A stretch of DNA of 64,000 nt from an uncultured SAR116 cluster alpha proteobacterium (GCA_902547925.1 CACCQD010000004.1:28902-92901), one strand, 5' to 3'; positions 48,869 through 59,277 are shown, counted from the stretch's first letter. Translations and numbers: made by a program. The notes: generated by a model from the letters alone, not told the origin.

Positions 48869-50158
48869 ATGGCACAACGAATCCAGGAAGCAATTAACAT
48901 TATTAAGATGAATGACCGAGGAGGCTATACGGTTCCCACAAATCAACTTTATCCATACCAGTGGAATTGGGACTCCGCTTTCACTGCGCTAGGTATATGG
49001 CATTTCAATAAATGGCGCGCGTGGCTCGAAATCATGTCCTTGCTCGATGGCCAGTGGCAGGACGGCATGATTCCGCATATCGTTTTCCGTCACAATGACC
49101 CAGATTATTTTCCGGGGCCCGCGATTTGGGATACCAATACTGAACCGCCAACGAGCGGACATTCACAGCCACCAGTATTGGCTAGCATTATCTGGCGGTT
49201 TGTTCAGATGGGAACTGATTATGATAAACGAAAAGCTATTGAAGTTTTCCCTAAACTGATGGCGTATCACCGTTGGTTCAGCAATGCCCGTGATCCAAAT
49301 AACCTGGGAATAATTAGTATCATCCATCCCTGGGAGTCAGGCCGTGACAATTGTCCTGACTGGGACATTGGTATGCAAAACATCGTGATTTCGGGTAATC
49401 TAGAGCGTTATACTAGGCGTGACACCTCTCATGTGGACAGTAACCAGCGACCTACGCAAGACCAATATGACCGTTTCATCACAATCGTTAATTTTGGCCG
49501 TGAATGTGATTGGGACAGCCAAACTATCTATGCCAATGGTCCGTTCCTTATGGCAGACCCAGGGGTACAGTTTATTTTCCTTCGCGCCAGCCGCGACTTG
49601 TTGGCAATGGCGCATCACCTAGAAATGGATTTGGCCATTGATGAAATCAAAGGCTGGGTTGAACAGGTTGAAGCTGGTTCAGACTTTTTGTGGAATGACG
49701 TGGTTGGTGGTTATTGTGCACGCGATTTGCGAACCGGTCAGTTCAGCGATGCAATCACTAACGCTTCAATGCTGAGCTTTTTTGCTGATGTTGGTTCACC
49801 TGAACAGCGAAAGAGCATGGAGGCGCATTGTCGGCGCATTCTTGGTGCTAGTGCCTTTGGCATGCCTAGTTGGGACCCAGATCATCAAGCGTTTGAGTCA
49901 CAACGCTATTGGCGCGGTCCTGTCTGGGCTATCATGAACCACATGGTTATCAGCGGACTTGAGGACGCTGGACTTGTCGATCTGGCGGCGCGCGTGCGCA
50001 ATGACACAATCAACCTGATTAATGAGCACGGTATGGCGGAATATTTTGATCCACGTGATGGTGATGGTCTTGGGGGGATGGATTTTTCATGGACCGCGGC
50101 CGTTTATCTCGATCTTTACAAAACCGAAGTTGCGGCATCAATTGTAGCGGCTGGGTGA
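48869..50158 (+). CDS. GH63-like glycoside hydrolase (mannosyl-/glucosylglycerate hydrolase-like)
   Basis: YQWNWDSAFTALGIWHFN, DGMIPHIVF, HPWESGRDNCPDWD, RYWRGPVWAIMNHMV, (alpha/alpha)6-type motifs. Confidence 0.75.
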   Translation: MAQRIQEAINIIKMNDRGGYTVPTNQLYPYQWNWDSAFTALGIWHFNKWRAWLEIMSLLDGQWQDGMIPHIVFRHNDPDYFPGPAIWDTNTEPPTSGHSQPPVLASIIWRFVQMGTDYDKRKAIEVFPKLMAYHRWFSNARDPNNLGIISIIHPWESGRDNCPDWDIGMQNIVISGNLERYTRRDTSHVDSNQRPTQDQYDRFITIVNFGRECDWDSQTIYANGPFLMADPGVQFIFLRASRDLLAMAHHLEMDLAIDEIKGWVEQVEAGSDFLWNDVVGGYCARDLRTGQFSDAITNASMLSFFADVGSPEQRKSMEAHCRRILGASAFGMPSWDPDHQAFESQRYWRGPVWAIMNHMVISGLEDAGLVDLAARVRNDTINLINEHGMAEYFDPRDGDGLGGMDFSWTAAVYLDLYKTEVAASIVAAG

Positions 50159-50168
50159 GGGCAGTGAG

Positions 50169-51263
50169 ATGGCATCGATACAGCTGAACGCTGTTGAAAA
50201 ATGGTTTGGTGATTTGCAGGTCATCAAGGGTATTGATCTAGCCATTAAAGATGGTGAGTTTGTGGTCTTTGTTGGACCATCAGGCTGCGGCAAGTCAACT
50301 TTGCTGCGTATCATTGCTGGACTTGAAGACGCTAGCGAGGGGTCAGTGATCATCAATGACAATGATGTAACAGGCAATTTACCTTCTGAGCGCGGACTAG
50401 CCATGGTGTTTCAATCTTATGCGCTCTACCCCCACATGGACGTGGCTGAAAACATTGGCTTCGCGTTAAAAACCGCTGGCATGCCTCGGACTGAAATCAA
50501 GAAACGAGTTGACGAGGTGGCGGGGGTTTTGAAGCTGGAAAGTCTGCTGGGCCGCTTGCCAAAACAACTGTCAGGTGGTCAGCGTCAGCGTGTTGCAATC
50601 GGCCGCGCAATTGTAAGGGAACCAGTTGGCTTTCTGTTTGATGAACCGCTATCTAATTTGGATGCTGCTTTGCGGGTGAATATGCGCCTCGAAATTTCAC
50701 GCCTTCATGCTCATCTTGGAATCACCACTATTTACGTGACCCACGACCAGATTGAAGCAATGACTCTTGCTGATAGAATTATTGTGCTAGACGAAGGGCG
50801 AATCATTCAGGCTGGCAGCCCACGCGAACTCTATAACAACCCTAATAGCCGGTTTGTTGCCGAATTTATCGGTAGTCCAAAAATGAACTTACTGCCTTGC
50901 ATGGAAAAGTCGGGCCAGATCGTCTTTTCTGGTTATGCTAAAAATATAGGTCGTAAAAAGGCCGCCAACGAGAGGTATTTGACAGCTCCGTCTAGCGCGA
51001 TAGCTAGCCTCGGTATTAGGCCTGAAAACATTGCGCTATGTGGTGAGGATGCAGGACATATCAGCGGCACCGTTACAGTGTGCGAATATCTTGGATCAGA
51101 ACAATTCGCCTATATCGATTGCGGTTTTGACAATATGGTCACTGCTCGTGTCAACCCGGATGCTGAGTTGGAGATCGGCAGTATTACAGGCCTGTCTTTT
51201 GATAATGAAAAACTTTATATTTTTGATGGTGATGGTGCCCGTCTAAGTAACTTTGCCAGATAA
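50169..51263 (+). CDS. Sugar ABC transporter ATPase (MalK/UgpC-like)
   Basis: VGPSGCGKSTLLRIIAG, LSGGQRQRVAIGRAIVREP, FDEPLSNLDAALR; C-terminal TOBE-like region. Confidence 0.95.
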   Translation: MASIQLNAVEKWFGDLQVIKGIDLAIKDGEFVVFVGPSGCGKSTLLRIIAGLEDASEGSVIINDNDVTGNLPSERGLAMVFQSYALYPHMDVAENIGFALKTAGMPRTEIKKRVDEVAGVLKLESLLGRLPKQLSGGQRQRVAIGRAIVREPVGFLFDEPLSNLDAALRVNMRLEISRLHAHLGITTIYVTHDQIEAMTLADRIIVLDEGRIIQAGSPRELYNNPNSRFVAEFIGSPKMNLLPCMEKSGQIVFSGYAKNIGRKKAANERYLTAPSSAIASLGIRPENIALCGEDAGHISGTVTVCEYLGSEQFAYIDCGFDNMVTARVNPDAELEIGSITGLSFDNEKLYIFDGDGARLSNFAR

Positions 51264-51517
51264 TTGGCGCTGGCCCTGACCATCCGTTAATGTAATCCGC
51301 CCAAAGTAAGGTGATTTGACTATTTGTATTTGACTATTAGTCAGTTTCAAAAAAACATTCCATCTGGGGCTGCATCAGGGCTACAGAATTGGTCTGCTAA
51401 GGATTGATCCTAGTTTATACAGATATACAACTTAAAGCAATAGCCTATTGTATTTACTGCATTTACGCAGCTACTATTAAAGAGATTAATACAGCATAAA
51501 ACAGCGTTTTTACGGAT

Positions 51518-51562
51518 TTCTAATCAGCAGGTTGGGGGTTTGAGTCCTCCCGGAATCGCCAT
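51518..51562 (+). repeat. tRNA-Arg 3'-end copy (putative attachment site, distal island end)
   Basis: TTCTAATCAGCAGGTTGGGGGTTTGAGTCCTCCCGGAATCGCCAT; one mismatch to 38743-38787. Confidence 0.92.
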
Positions 51563-51628
51563 CTTCCCGAACTGTAAAATAGCTTCTGAAAAGCCACAAC
51601 TCTGGCATGGCAATTGCTCTGATCTGGT

Positions 51629-52414
51629 ATGACACAGATGTGGATATTTCAGGAATTGGGCCGAGACTTGTGTCGGGACTTCAGATTGAAGTTCAGATTG
51701 GGCGCGGTAGCGCTTATGCTGTCGGGGGTGCCGCTTGCCAGCGCAGATGAGCTTGCCAGCGCAAATCAACTCACCATTGCAGATCAGCCGACCATCGCCG
51801 GTGTTGGGGGCGAGATTGAGATGGGGAGCGCCATGATTGCGGCACCCGCCAGTAAAGTGGTGTCTGATGGTTTTAATGCTGATATCCTGCCAGCCAATAT
51901 CCCCGCCGGGAACGCAACGCCGCTTGCCGCAGAGCTGGCGTCCATCAACCAGCCAAATCTGATCGCCCGACAGACGCGCGTGCAATTCTTCAGACGGATG
52001 TTTGCCAAGCCTGCTGTATATCTGATCGGTGATCAGGGCCTGACAAATGGTGAGGTGACAGCTGCTAATGTATCTGGGCTGGATATGGCTGGGCTGGAGA
52101 CGTTGGGGATGGATGTTGGCACTGCGCCCACATCCTTCAGCGTGCAAAAGGCGGCGATAGACTCGCTACAGAATAAATTGGCCCGGCGGAAGGCACCCAA
52201 TCCGCTGATGCCGCTTGGCAGTGTGGCGACCGCCTTTCATCTGATCAGCAATGGCGTTGCCAAACTGATGATTGGCAAGCTGGGCGCAGGGCATCTGCCG
52301 ATCTATGGCGATAATGGTGAGGTGATCGGCACACGCCATGCGACAACCGGCCAATTGAGCGCTGGACGCGACAGGCCGCAGGATCAGGGGCAGGTCTGGA
52401 ACAATCAGGGCTGA
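51629..52414 (+). CDS. Hypothetical protein with hydrophobic N-terminal segment
   Basis: 261 aa; LGAVALMLSGVPLASADE segment followed by low-complexity repeats. Confidence 0.5.
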   Translation: MTQMWIFQELGRDLCRDFRLKFRLGAVALMLSGVPLASADELASANQLTIADQPTIAGVGGEIEMGSAMIAAPASKVVSDGFNADILPANIPAGNATPLAAELASINQPNLIARQTRVQFFRRMFAKPAVYLIGDQGLTNGEVTAANVSGLDMAGLETLGMDVGTAPTSFSVQKAAIDSLQNKLARRKAPNPLMPLGSVATAFHLISNGVAKLMIGKLGAGHLPIYGDNGEVIGTRHATTGQLSAGRDRPQDQGQVWNNQG

Positions 52415-52465
52415 GGCAAGTTTGCTGGTGGCGACTGGTGGTGGTGGTGCCAAGTAAGTCAAAAT

Positions 52466-52699
52466 CTACAGAACCAGATTTGGGTTGAGGATCTCGGCTA
52501 CCTTTTTTGGCACCAGCCAATCGGGCGTTGACGGTCTGAGTTCCTTGTATATTTTGACCGTATCCATGAAAGCCTCGGGCGCTGTGCGATAGCCACAGCG
52601 GAGCTGGCAGTGGAAATAGCACTGCACCGCCTCGTGAAGATCCGGAGATCCGCAATAATGCGCTGTGCCATTGACACATTGTCTGCACACGATGGTCAC
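52466..52699 (-). CDS. Small Cys-rich hypothetical protein
   Basis: 77 aa; CRQCVNGTAHYCGSPDLHEAVQCYFHCQLRC; GTGA overlap with upstream desaturase gene. Confidence 0.55.
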   Translation of the reverse strand: MTIVCRQCVNGTAHYCGSPDLHEAVQCYFHCQLRCGYRTAPEAFMDTVKIYKELRPSTPDWLVPKKVAEILNPNLVL

Positions 52700-53679
52700 C
52701 TTTGCCTTTCAAATATTTTTGGGGTGCGGGATATGAGGACAGCCAAACGTCGGAACAGCGATGCAAAGGGAAGCCAATACATCGACCAAACAGATTTGGT
52801 GTATCCCGCATCCACCGGCCCGAGGCCGAAACTTATCTTCTCGTGCGTCGAGGGATGAAACGAGCCGACAAGATGGTCCCAGACTGCTAGCACGACACCA
52901 AAATTACGATCAAAATGCCGAGGATCATTTGAGTGATGTAACTGATGTTGGGCCGGTGATATAAAAATTCGCTCAATTGCTTCAGGGTAATGAAGGGCAA
53001 CGTGCGAGTGACGAAGATTTGACCCCAAAGAGTGAAACATTAAGCTAAAAACGCCAACCCCATAGATGGTCAACAAATCAACCTTATTGCCAAACAAACA
53101 TACAAATATCGCAATGGTAACACCTTGAACAATGGCGGTGCGCAGAATGAAAATCATCCCTTCAACAGGATGCGTTCTGGTGACGGTAAGCGGGGTTAGT
53201 GTTTCCGCGCTATGGTGGAATTTATGAAACTCCCAAAGAGTTGGGATGCGATGCATAAGATAATGAGTGCCGAAGCGTGAAAAATCATCAAATAAAAAAT
53301 AGAACAAGGTGAATACAGAAGCTGCGATCCAATAATCTACATGCGCCAACGCGCCGATTGGAAGCAATACTTGGAGATGCAAAAGCTGGTAAACGAGTGT
53401 TGCAACAGTGATTTGAGTCAAAAACACCGGCCTTAAGAAGGTGAATAAAACTCGATTGATTAAAAAACAAAGAAAATCGAACAAGCTTGAACGACTAAGC
53501 CAGACTGCGGGAGCAAAAACCATGGCTAGAGATGTTTTCAAGCTTGTTCGTTTGGCTACACATATCCAGAGAACAGCAATGCCAAAAGCACACGCCAAGT
53601 ATCCAACAAAGAGCCTTTTACGTGGGCTGAGAAATTGCGCTGATAAATCGCTAAAAATCAGTTCAATAAACTCAGGCAT
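52696..53679 (-). CDS. Sterol desaturase/fatty acid hydroxylase family protein
   Basis: DDFSRFGTHYLMHRIPTLWEFHKFHHSAETLTPLTVTRTHPVEG, HQLHHSNDPRHFDRNFG. Confidence 0.9.
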   Translation of the reverse strand: MPEFIELIFSDLSAQFLSPRKRLFVGYLACAFGIAVLWICVAKRTSLKTSLAMVFAPAVWLSRSSLFDFLCFLINRVLFTFLRPVFLTQITVATLVYQLLHLQVLLPIGALAHVDYWIAASVFTLFYFLFDDFSRFGTHYLMHRIPTLWEFHKFHHSAETLTPLTVTRTHPVEGMIFILRTAIVQGVTIAIFVCLFGNKVDLLTIYGVGVFSLMFHSLGSNLRHSHVALHYPEAIERIFISPAQHQLHHSNDPRHFDRNFGVVLAVWDHLVGSFHPSTHEKISFGLGPVDAGYTKSVWSMYWLPFASLFRRLAVLISRTPKIFERQR

Positions 53680-53731
53680 TGTGTCCTCTAAATAAGGTAA
53701 CGGGAAAAACCGCTCCTTCCCGATTCAAAAT

Positions 53732-55129
53732 TTAGTCGTTTTCTACACTTTCACCCGAGCCAAGTTTCTCCGCGAGGTTAGAGATACCGGCAAGTTTGTC
53801 TTTGTTTTTTGCTACAACGCCAAACTCGTCCTCCATCAACTTCTGAAGGCGCAACATGTAAAGCATATACTCATCAACACTTGCTTCTTGGAAAGTATAA
53901 TTACCTGCGTCATCTACACCACTAACGCGTTGGGTATTCATCGTTATTTGTGATGGAGTTACGCCACCAACCACTGGACCAAATTTTATAAGACCATCGA
54001 TTTTTTGTCCAAGTTCTCCAAGGTTCTGGTTACTGGTATGAAGCGAAAGGGCAAAACCTTTCAATTCACCCCAATGTTTGACGTAGCCGCGGTATGTTTT
54101 GGCGTCGCCACCACTTTTTAGCTTTTCTAAATCGCCGTAGACACTTCCAGCATATTTGAATACTGCTTCTGCGATAACACGTTCCCAATTCGAACAAATA
54201 ACCCTAGCTTTACCCATGATGGTGTTTCTCTCTGTCTCAGACAGGGCATCGCCATTCGCATCGGCAATGACTTGACGACCATCGATAAATGCTTGAGTTA
54301 TCGTTTTGTAGTATTTTGTTTTTCCACCCTTATCGAATGCGGATGCGTAATAAGCGTGGGCATAATTCATCTCAGATTTCAGATTAACAACGCCATCCGA
54401 GTTCGCGTCTGCTGCGACCATATCTTTCTTCTTGGCTACGTTATAATTCTGCTTTGGAGTTAGTGTTGCCCCATGCGCCGCTGCACCCCAATAACCAAAG
54501 GCCTCGTCCCAGGAATGCTCTTTTCCTGTATAATAGGCGCCGTCTTTGTATGGTTTGTTGTTGGGTTTGTTTCCCGCTTCCAGCTTTTCGTCTAAATAAT
54601 TGTCGCAAGCTTGATGGTAAAATACTCCGCCCATCATAAACTTCGAAACAAGTTGAGCGTAATCATAGCCATGTTTTTCGTCATATCCGCCAGGGGCATC
54701 AGCGCCATGCGCAATCATTGAGGCGAGAACTTCTTTACCAGTCATACCTCCAGGCCAACCAGCCATTTCGCCTTTGTAAGCTTTTCCTGAGAGATTGGTT
54801 TTTGAAATGTCATTTACATTTGTGTGATCCACAATGAATTTATCACTGGATACTGGATCGAGGATTGGAAGGTTTCCATCAGAACCATTAAAATAGGATT
54901 GTAAAGTCTCCAGCGAAGCATCTTTACTTAAAGCTTTTTTTAGACTGTTGTGAAGGAGTTGGCGGCCAACCTGGCCCGAATATGAAACAGAATTTGTTTT
55001 ATCACCGGAGTAGCCCTTAAGGGTGACAGGAAACGGTCCATAAACATGGTTTCCATGCCCATCTGCTATAGCACTGGTTGTCATTAGACAAACAAATGTC
55101 ACGCAAGTGAGAAGCTTTATCTTATTCAT
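53732..55129 (-). CDS. DUF4856-like secreted protein
   Basis: 465 aa with signal peptide; YSGQVGRQLLHNSLKKAL, HSWDEAFGYWGAA, YAHAYYASAFDKGGKTKYY; family assigned from memory of motifs. Confidence 0.7.
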   Translation of the reverse strand: MNKIKLLTCVTFVCLMTTSAIADGHGNHVYGPFPVTLKGYSGDKTNSVSYSGQVGRQLLHNSLKKALSKDASLETLQSYFNGSDGNLPILDPVSSDKFIVDHTNVNDISKTNLSGKAYKGEMAGWPGGMTGKEVLASMIAHGADAPGGYDEKHGYDYAQLVSKFMMGGVFYHQACDNYLDEKLEAGNKPNNKPYKDGAYYTGKEHSWDEAFGYWGAAAHGATLTPKQNYNVAKKKDMVAADANSDGVVNLKSEMNYAHAYYASAFDKGGKTKYYKTITQAFIDGRQVIADANGDALSETERNTIMGKARVICSNWERVIAEAVFKYAGSVYGDLEKLKSGGDAKTYRGYVKHWGELKGFALSLHTSNQNLGELGQKIDGLIKFGPVVGGVTPSQITMNTQRVSGVDDAGNYTFQEASVDEYMLYMLRLQKLMEDEFGVVAKNKDKLAGISNLAEKLGSGESVEND

Positions 55130-55439
55130 TGTGTTTTCTCCAAAGAAGTTTCTGGCTACAAGCCAACTTATTTAATCAGTACCTATTAGGTGCTATTTAT
55201 AATTATTGCGAACTGTTATCATTGTCAAATAAAAAGGATCAATTTAGTACGCTTTTTTGTCGCAGACAAAAAACAGACTTAGATGAGAGTCAAATGGGAA
55301 AAGAAACTAACCTATATAAGCCAAAAGCTCAGACGGGAGCAGTTTAGAAATCTGCTCTTAAAGTGCTATCTCTATTGCAGAAATTTGTTTTCTGGCCTCA
55401 TTATGGGCCATAAATTTCGAATCCTGTTTTGATAAAGAG

Positions 55440-56381
55440 ATGCCATTTATGTTGAACCTCGTTACGCATCCCGCTTACGACATTCCGCTGCCAGCTAGAC
55501 ATCGGTTTCCAGCCACAAAATTCAGCCGCTTGATGACGTTTATGAAGCGGGATGGTGTGCTGGATGGCTTTACTCAGCATCAACCAAAGCCAGCGTCACG
55601 TGCTGATTTGATGGCAGTTCATTGCCCACATTATATTAATCGGGTGGCGTCAGGGACGTTACCTGAAGAGGCTTTGCGGGTGCTGGGGCTGAAATGGAGT
55701 GATGTGCTTCGCAACCGATCTTTTCTTGCGCCTAATGGCACTTTAGAGACGGCACGCCTTGCACTAACCTCGGGGCTTGCCTGCCATGCTGCAGGTGGAA
55801 CGCATCACGCTCACTATGCTTATGGCGCTGGCTACTGCGTGTTTAATGATTTGGCTTACGCAGCGCGGCGGCTCGTGGATGAGGGCGCTGCGCGCCAAGT
55901 ACTGATCTTTGATTGTGATGTGCATCAGGGTGACGGTACTGCGCGCATGCTGTCAGGTGATGACCGAATTTTCACTTGCTCGCTGCATTGTCGAACAAAT
56001 TATCCGGCGCGGCGCGCGGTTAGCGATCTGGATATCGAAATCGAAAAAGGCACAGGCGATGATGGCTATCTTGCAGTGCTTGCAGATACACTTGCGACGT
56101 TGTCAGGACCAGTAGCAAATAAACATTATGGGCTACGGCCTGACCTGGTGCTTTATGACGCCGGAGTTGATGTGCATAATGATGATAAATTAGGGCATTT
56201 AAAGCTCAGTCATGACGGCATTCGACTGCGTGATGAGATGGTGATCCGTCATTTTCGGGACCAAGGCTGCGCTGTGGCGACAGTTATCGGTGGTGGCTAT
56301 GGCACTGATATCGACGAGGTAGCGATGCGCCACAGCCTCATATTCCGCGCCGCACTGGCAGTGGAGAATGAGGCAGGTTAG
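55440..56381 (+). CDS. Histone deacetylase-family (AcuC/AphA-like) protein
   Basis: GGTHHAHYAYGAGYCVFNDLAYAA, VLIFDCDVHQGDGTARML, YDAGVDVHNDDKLGHL. Confidence 0.93.
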   Translation: MPFMLNLVTHPAYDIPLPARHRFPATKFSRLMTFMKRDGVLDGFTQHQPKPASRADLMAVHCPHYINRVASGTLPEEALRVLGLKWSDVLRNRSFLAPNGTLETARLALTSGLACHAAGGTHHAHYAYGAGYCVFNDLAYAARRLVDEGAARQVLIFDCDVHQGDGTARMLSGDDRIFTCSLHCRTNYPARRAVSDLDIEIEKGTGDDGYLAVLADTLATLSGPVANKHYGLRPDLVLYDAGVDVHNDDKLGHLKLSHDGIRLRDEMVIRHFRDQGCAVATVIGGGYGTDIDEVAMRHSLIFRAALAVENEAG

Positions 56382-56724
56382 GGAAATACGTGTTGACTAC
56401 TTAGTAGACGGTTTGCCGGCGGCGGCGAAGTTTGTTTTATTATCTGCAGGTGCAATTTCTATCTTGTTCACGGTTGCTCCAAGATGTGCCGCCGCAGACA
56501 GATTGCGGCACTTGTCATTATCCAGCCCAACAGCATTGGTTAACGTATCAGCCACATGCTCGCGGAGGGCGTCCACATAGACGTTGACAAAAAAACAGAT
56601 CAAACACCGAGACAGGCAAAATCTGAAGATAGAACAATGCTGCCACGCCTGCCGTCAGTCGGCTGCCATATTTGACGAGGATGTATTCCTCTTTGACAAT
56701 CTTTCAATTATCAGGTAGTTACCC

Positions 56725-58149
56725 TTAAATACCAATTGAGCCATAGCTTTGAGCGACGCGTTGGACCGCAACTTTCATCGCGGCACCTCGCAAATCAAGG
56801 ACCGCATCGTTGCTGTTCCATTCGCGGCTGATCGTCTCGTAGGTTTGGCGCATTGTATCCTCGAGGCCTGAGCGAACAAGATCCAACTCCGTGGCACCAT
56901 CGAGAACAGCAGCGCGAATTTCATTGGGAAAATCCTTGCCGGTCATCATCTCTATACCCCGGACAAGCGCCGCGTTGCGGCTCTCACTTTCGCGGCGTTG
57001 CATCCGGCCGAAGCGGATGTGAGTCAAATTCTTGATCCATTCAAAATAGCTCACCGTTACACCGCCAGCATTGGCGTATAGATCAGGAATGACAACAACG
57101 CCCCGATCACGCAACAGCGCATCAGCCAGCGCTGAGATAGGCCCATTTGCCGCTTCGATGATAAGAGGCGTGCGGATGCGGGCGGCATTGTCCTCGGTGA
57201 TGACAAGTTCCATCGCCGCCGGAATGAGAATATCGGCGTCAGCCTCAAGCATCTTGATGCCAGCTTTTATGTGGCCAGGAAAACCGATGATGCTGCCAGT
57301 CTCGGCTATATGGGCGAGAAGGGCGACAATATCTATGCCTTCATGATTGACCACGGTTCCATCACGTTCAAGAACGTGGGTAATGAGTGCGCCATCTTCC
57401 TGGGAGAGGAACAGTGCCGCGTGATAGCCGACATTGCCCAGCCCCTGAACGATTACCCGCTTGCCAGAAAGGCCGGGGGCTAGGCCGGTCTTGGCGACAT
57501 CCCGGGGATGGCTGAAAAAAGCCTGCAACCCATATTGAATGCCGCGACCCGTGGCCTCTGTACGCCCGGCAATGCCACCCTTACTCATCGGTTTGCCGGT
57601 AACACATGCCCATGCATTGAGATCTGAGGGATGCAGGCGCTTATATTCATCTGCAATCCATGCCATTTCTCGTTCACCAGTGCCTACATCGGGCGCGGGA
57701 ACATTTTGCGAGGGGTGAATCAGATCGCGCTTTGCTAGCTCCTGCGCAAAACGTCGGGTGATCCGCTCGATCTCCGCCTCTGTCCAGTCACGTGGATTGA
57801 TGATCAGCCCGCCCTTCGAACCACCAAACGGCACCTCTACGAGCGCGCATTTGTAGGTCATCAGCGCGGCCAATGCCTCAACCTCGTCCTGGCTCACGTT
57901 CGGATCATAGCGAATGCCGCCCTTGGCAGGCTCAAAATGTTCCGAATGCACCGACCGATAACCAGTAAAGGTATGCAGCTCACCACGCAGGCGAACGCCA
58001 AAGCGAACGACATATGTCGAGTTGGCAACCATAATTTTGTTGGCAAGTCCATCGGAAATCGTACCAGCACCGTCAGATGCAATGATGCAGCCGACTGCCT
58101 GTTTGAAATTCGCCTCAATCGAGCGTAGAAATTCTTCACCAGCCATCAA
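56725..58149 (-). CDS. Glu/Leu/Phe/Val dehydrogenase (glutamate dehydrogenase)
   Basis: KGGIRYDPNVSQDEVEALAALMTYKCALVEVPFGGSKGGL, PAPDVGTGEREMAWIADEY, VIVQGLGNVGYHAA. Confidence 0.95.
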   Translation of the reverse strand: MMAGEEFLRSIEANFKQAVGCIIASDGAGTISDGLANKIMVANSTYVVRFGVRLRGELHTFTGYRSVHSEHFEPAKGGIRYDPNVSQDEVEALAALMTYKCALVEVPFGGSKGGLIINPRDWTEAEIERITRRFAQELAKRDLIHPSQNVPAPDVGTGEREMAWIADEYKRLHPSDLNAWACVTGKPMSKGGIAGRTEATGRGIQYGLQAFFSHPRDVAKTGLAPGLSGKRVIVQGLGNVGYHAALFLSQEDGALITHVLERDGTVVNHEGIDIVALLAHIAETGSIIGFPGHIKAGIKMLEADADILIPAAMELVITEDNAARIRTPLIIEAANGPISALADALLRDRGVVVIPDLYANAGGVTVSYFEWIKNLTHIRFGRMQRRESESRNAALVRGIEMMTGKDFPNEIRAAVLDGATELDLVRSGLEDTMRQTYETISREWNSNDAVLDLRGAAMKVAVQRVAQSYGSIGI

Positions 58150-58465
58150 ACAGTCTTAACATTGATAACGAAATCGGGCAATGCGGCGCGATTTAATCAC
58201 GGGAACTCTCTTGATCACCTTCAGCAGAAAACCTTTGCACATGGCTGCCATAATGACCAGTCGATGCAGTGGTAAAGCCGCCGGTCTCTTTGGAATGTGA
58301 AGTTCGTTGAAAGAAAGGAAACGCGAACAAAAACTGAAGGGAGCAAGATTTTTTACTTTTATTCTTTATAATCAAGAATTATGCGCGCTTTTCCTAGTAC
58401 TTTATATTAGGTCTCAGGTTATGAAGGCGTGGGCGAATACAGGCTGTCGAGATGGGTGACCGGGA

Positions 58466-59239
58466 TCAGTGATCGAGAATCTGGCTGAGGAAAAGTTTGG
58501 TCCGCTCATTTTCCGGATTGTTGAAGAATTCCTCGGGTTTCTTTTCCTCAATAATCTGGCCTTCATCCATGAAGATTACGCGGTTGGCAACTTTGCGGGC
58601 AAAACCCATCTCATGCGTCACGCAGATCATCGACATGCCATCCTCGGCAAGTGAGACCATCGTATCTAGCACTTCCTTGATCATTTCCGGATCAAGCGCC
58701 GAGGTTGGCTCATCAAAGAGCATCAACTGCGGTTCCATGCAGAGCGAACGAGCGATCGCCACGCGCTGTTGCTGGCCGCCGGATAGCTGGCCGGGATATT
58801 TATGGGCCTGTTCGGGGATTTTCACACGCTCAAGATATTTCATCGCAATCGCCTCGGCATCGGCCTTTGGCATGCGGCGCACCCAGATTGGGGCGAGGGT
58901 GCAATTCTCCAGAATGGTCAGATGCGGGAATAGATTGAAATGCTGGAACACCATGCCAACCTCGCGGCGGATCTCATCGATGTTCTTCAAATCATTGTTG
59001 ATGGTGATGCCCTGAACGGTGATATCACCCGACTGATGCTCCTCAAGCCTGTTCAGACAGCGGATCAGCGTTGATTTGCCAGAGCCCGAAGGACCGCAGA
59101 TGACAATGCGTTCACCCTTGTTGACAGTCAGATTGATGTCACGCAATACATGGAAGGTTCCATACCATTTGTTGACCTGCGACATCCTAATGATCACCTC
59201 TTCGGTGACCTGCATTTTTGTTGCACTAGAAGCAGTCAT
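58466..59239 (-). CDS. aapP: Polar amino acid ABC transporter ATPase (AapP/GlnQ-like)
   Basis: [52 protein letters not shown]. Confidence 0.92.
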   Translation of the reverse strand: MTASSATKMQVTEEVIIRMSQVNKWYGTFHVLRDINLTVNKGERIVICGPSGSGKSTLIRCLNRLEEHQSGDITVQGITINNDLKNIDEIRREVGMVFQHFNLFPHLTILENCTLAPIWVRRMPKADAEAIAMKYLERVKIPEQAHKYPGQLSGGQQQRVAIARSLCMEPQLMLFDEPTSALDPEMIKEVLDTMVSLAEDGMSMICVTHEMGFARKVANRVIFMDEGQIIEEKKPEEFFNNPENERTKLFLSQILDH

Positions 59240-59277
59240 TACTCTCTCACCCTTATTGTTTCGTTCATCCAGCGGCA

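Larger units (their letters stand above)
38787..51562. mobile_element. tRNA-Arg-associated genomic island (~12.8 kb), no integrase recognised
   Basis: Flanked by intact tRNA-Arg and a partial tRNA 3'-end repeat; AT-richer; accessory gene content. Confidence 0.8.

Noticed and set aside
56397-56603. 68-aa minus-strand ORF between the HDAC-like and glutamate dehydrogenase genes
   Set aside because: No recognised family; insufficient evidence to call it coding, though not excluded.
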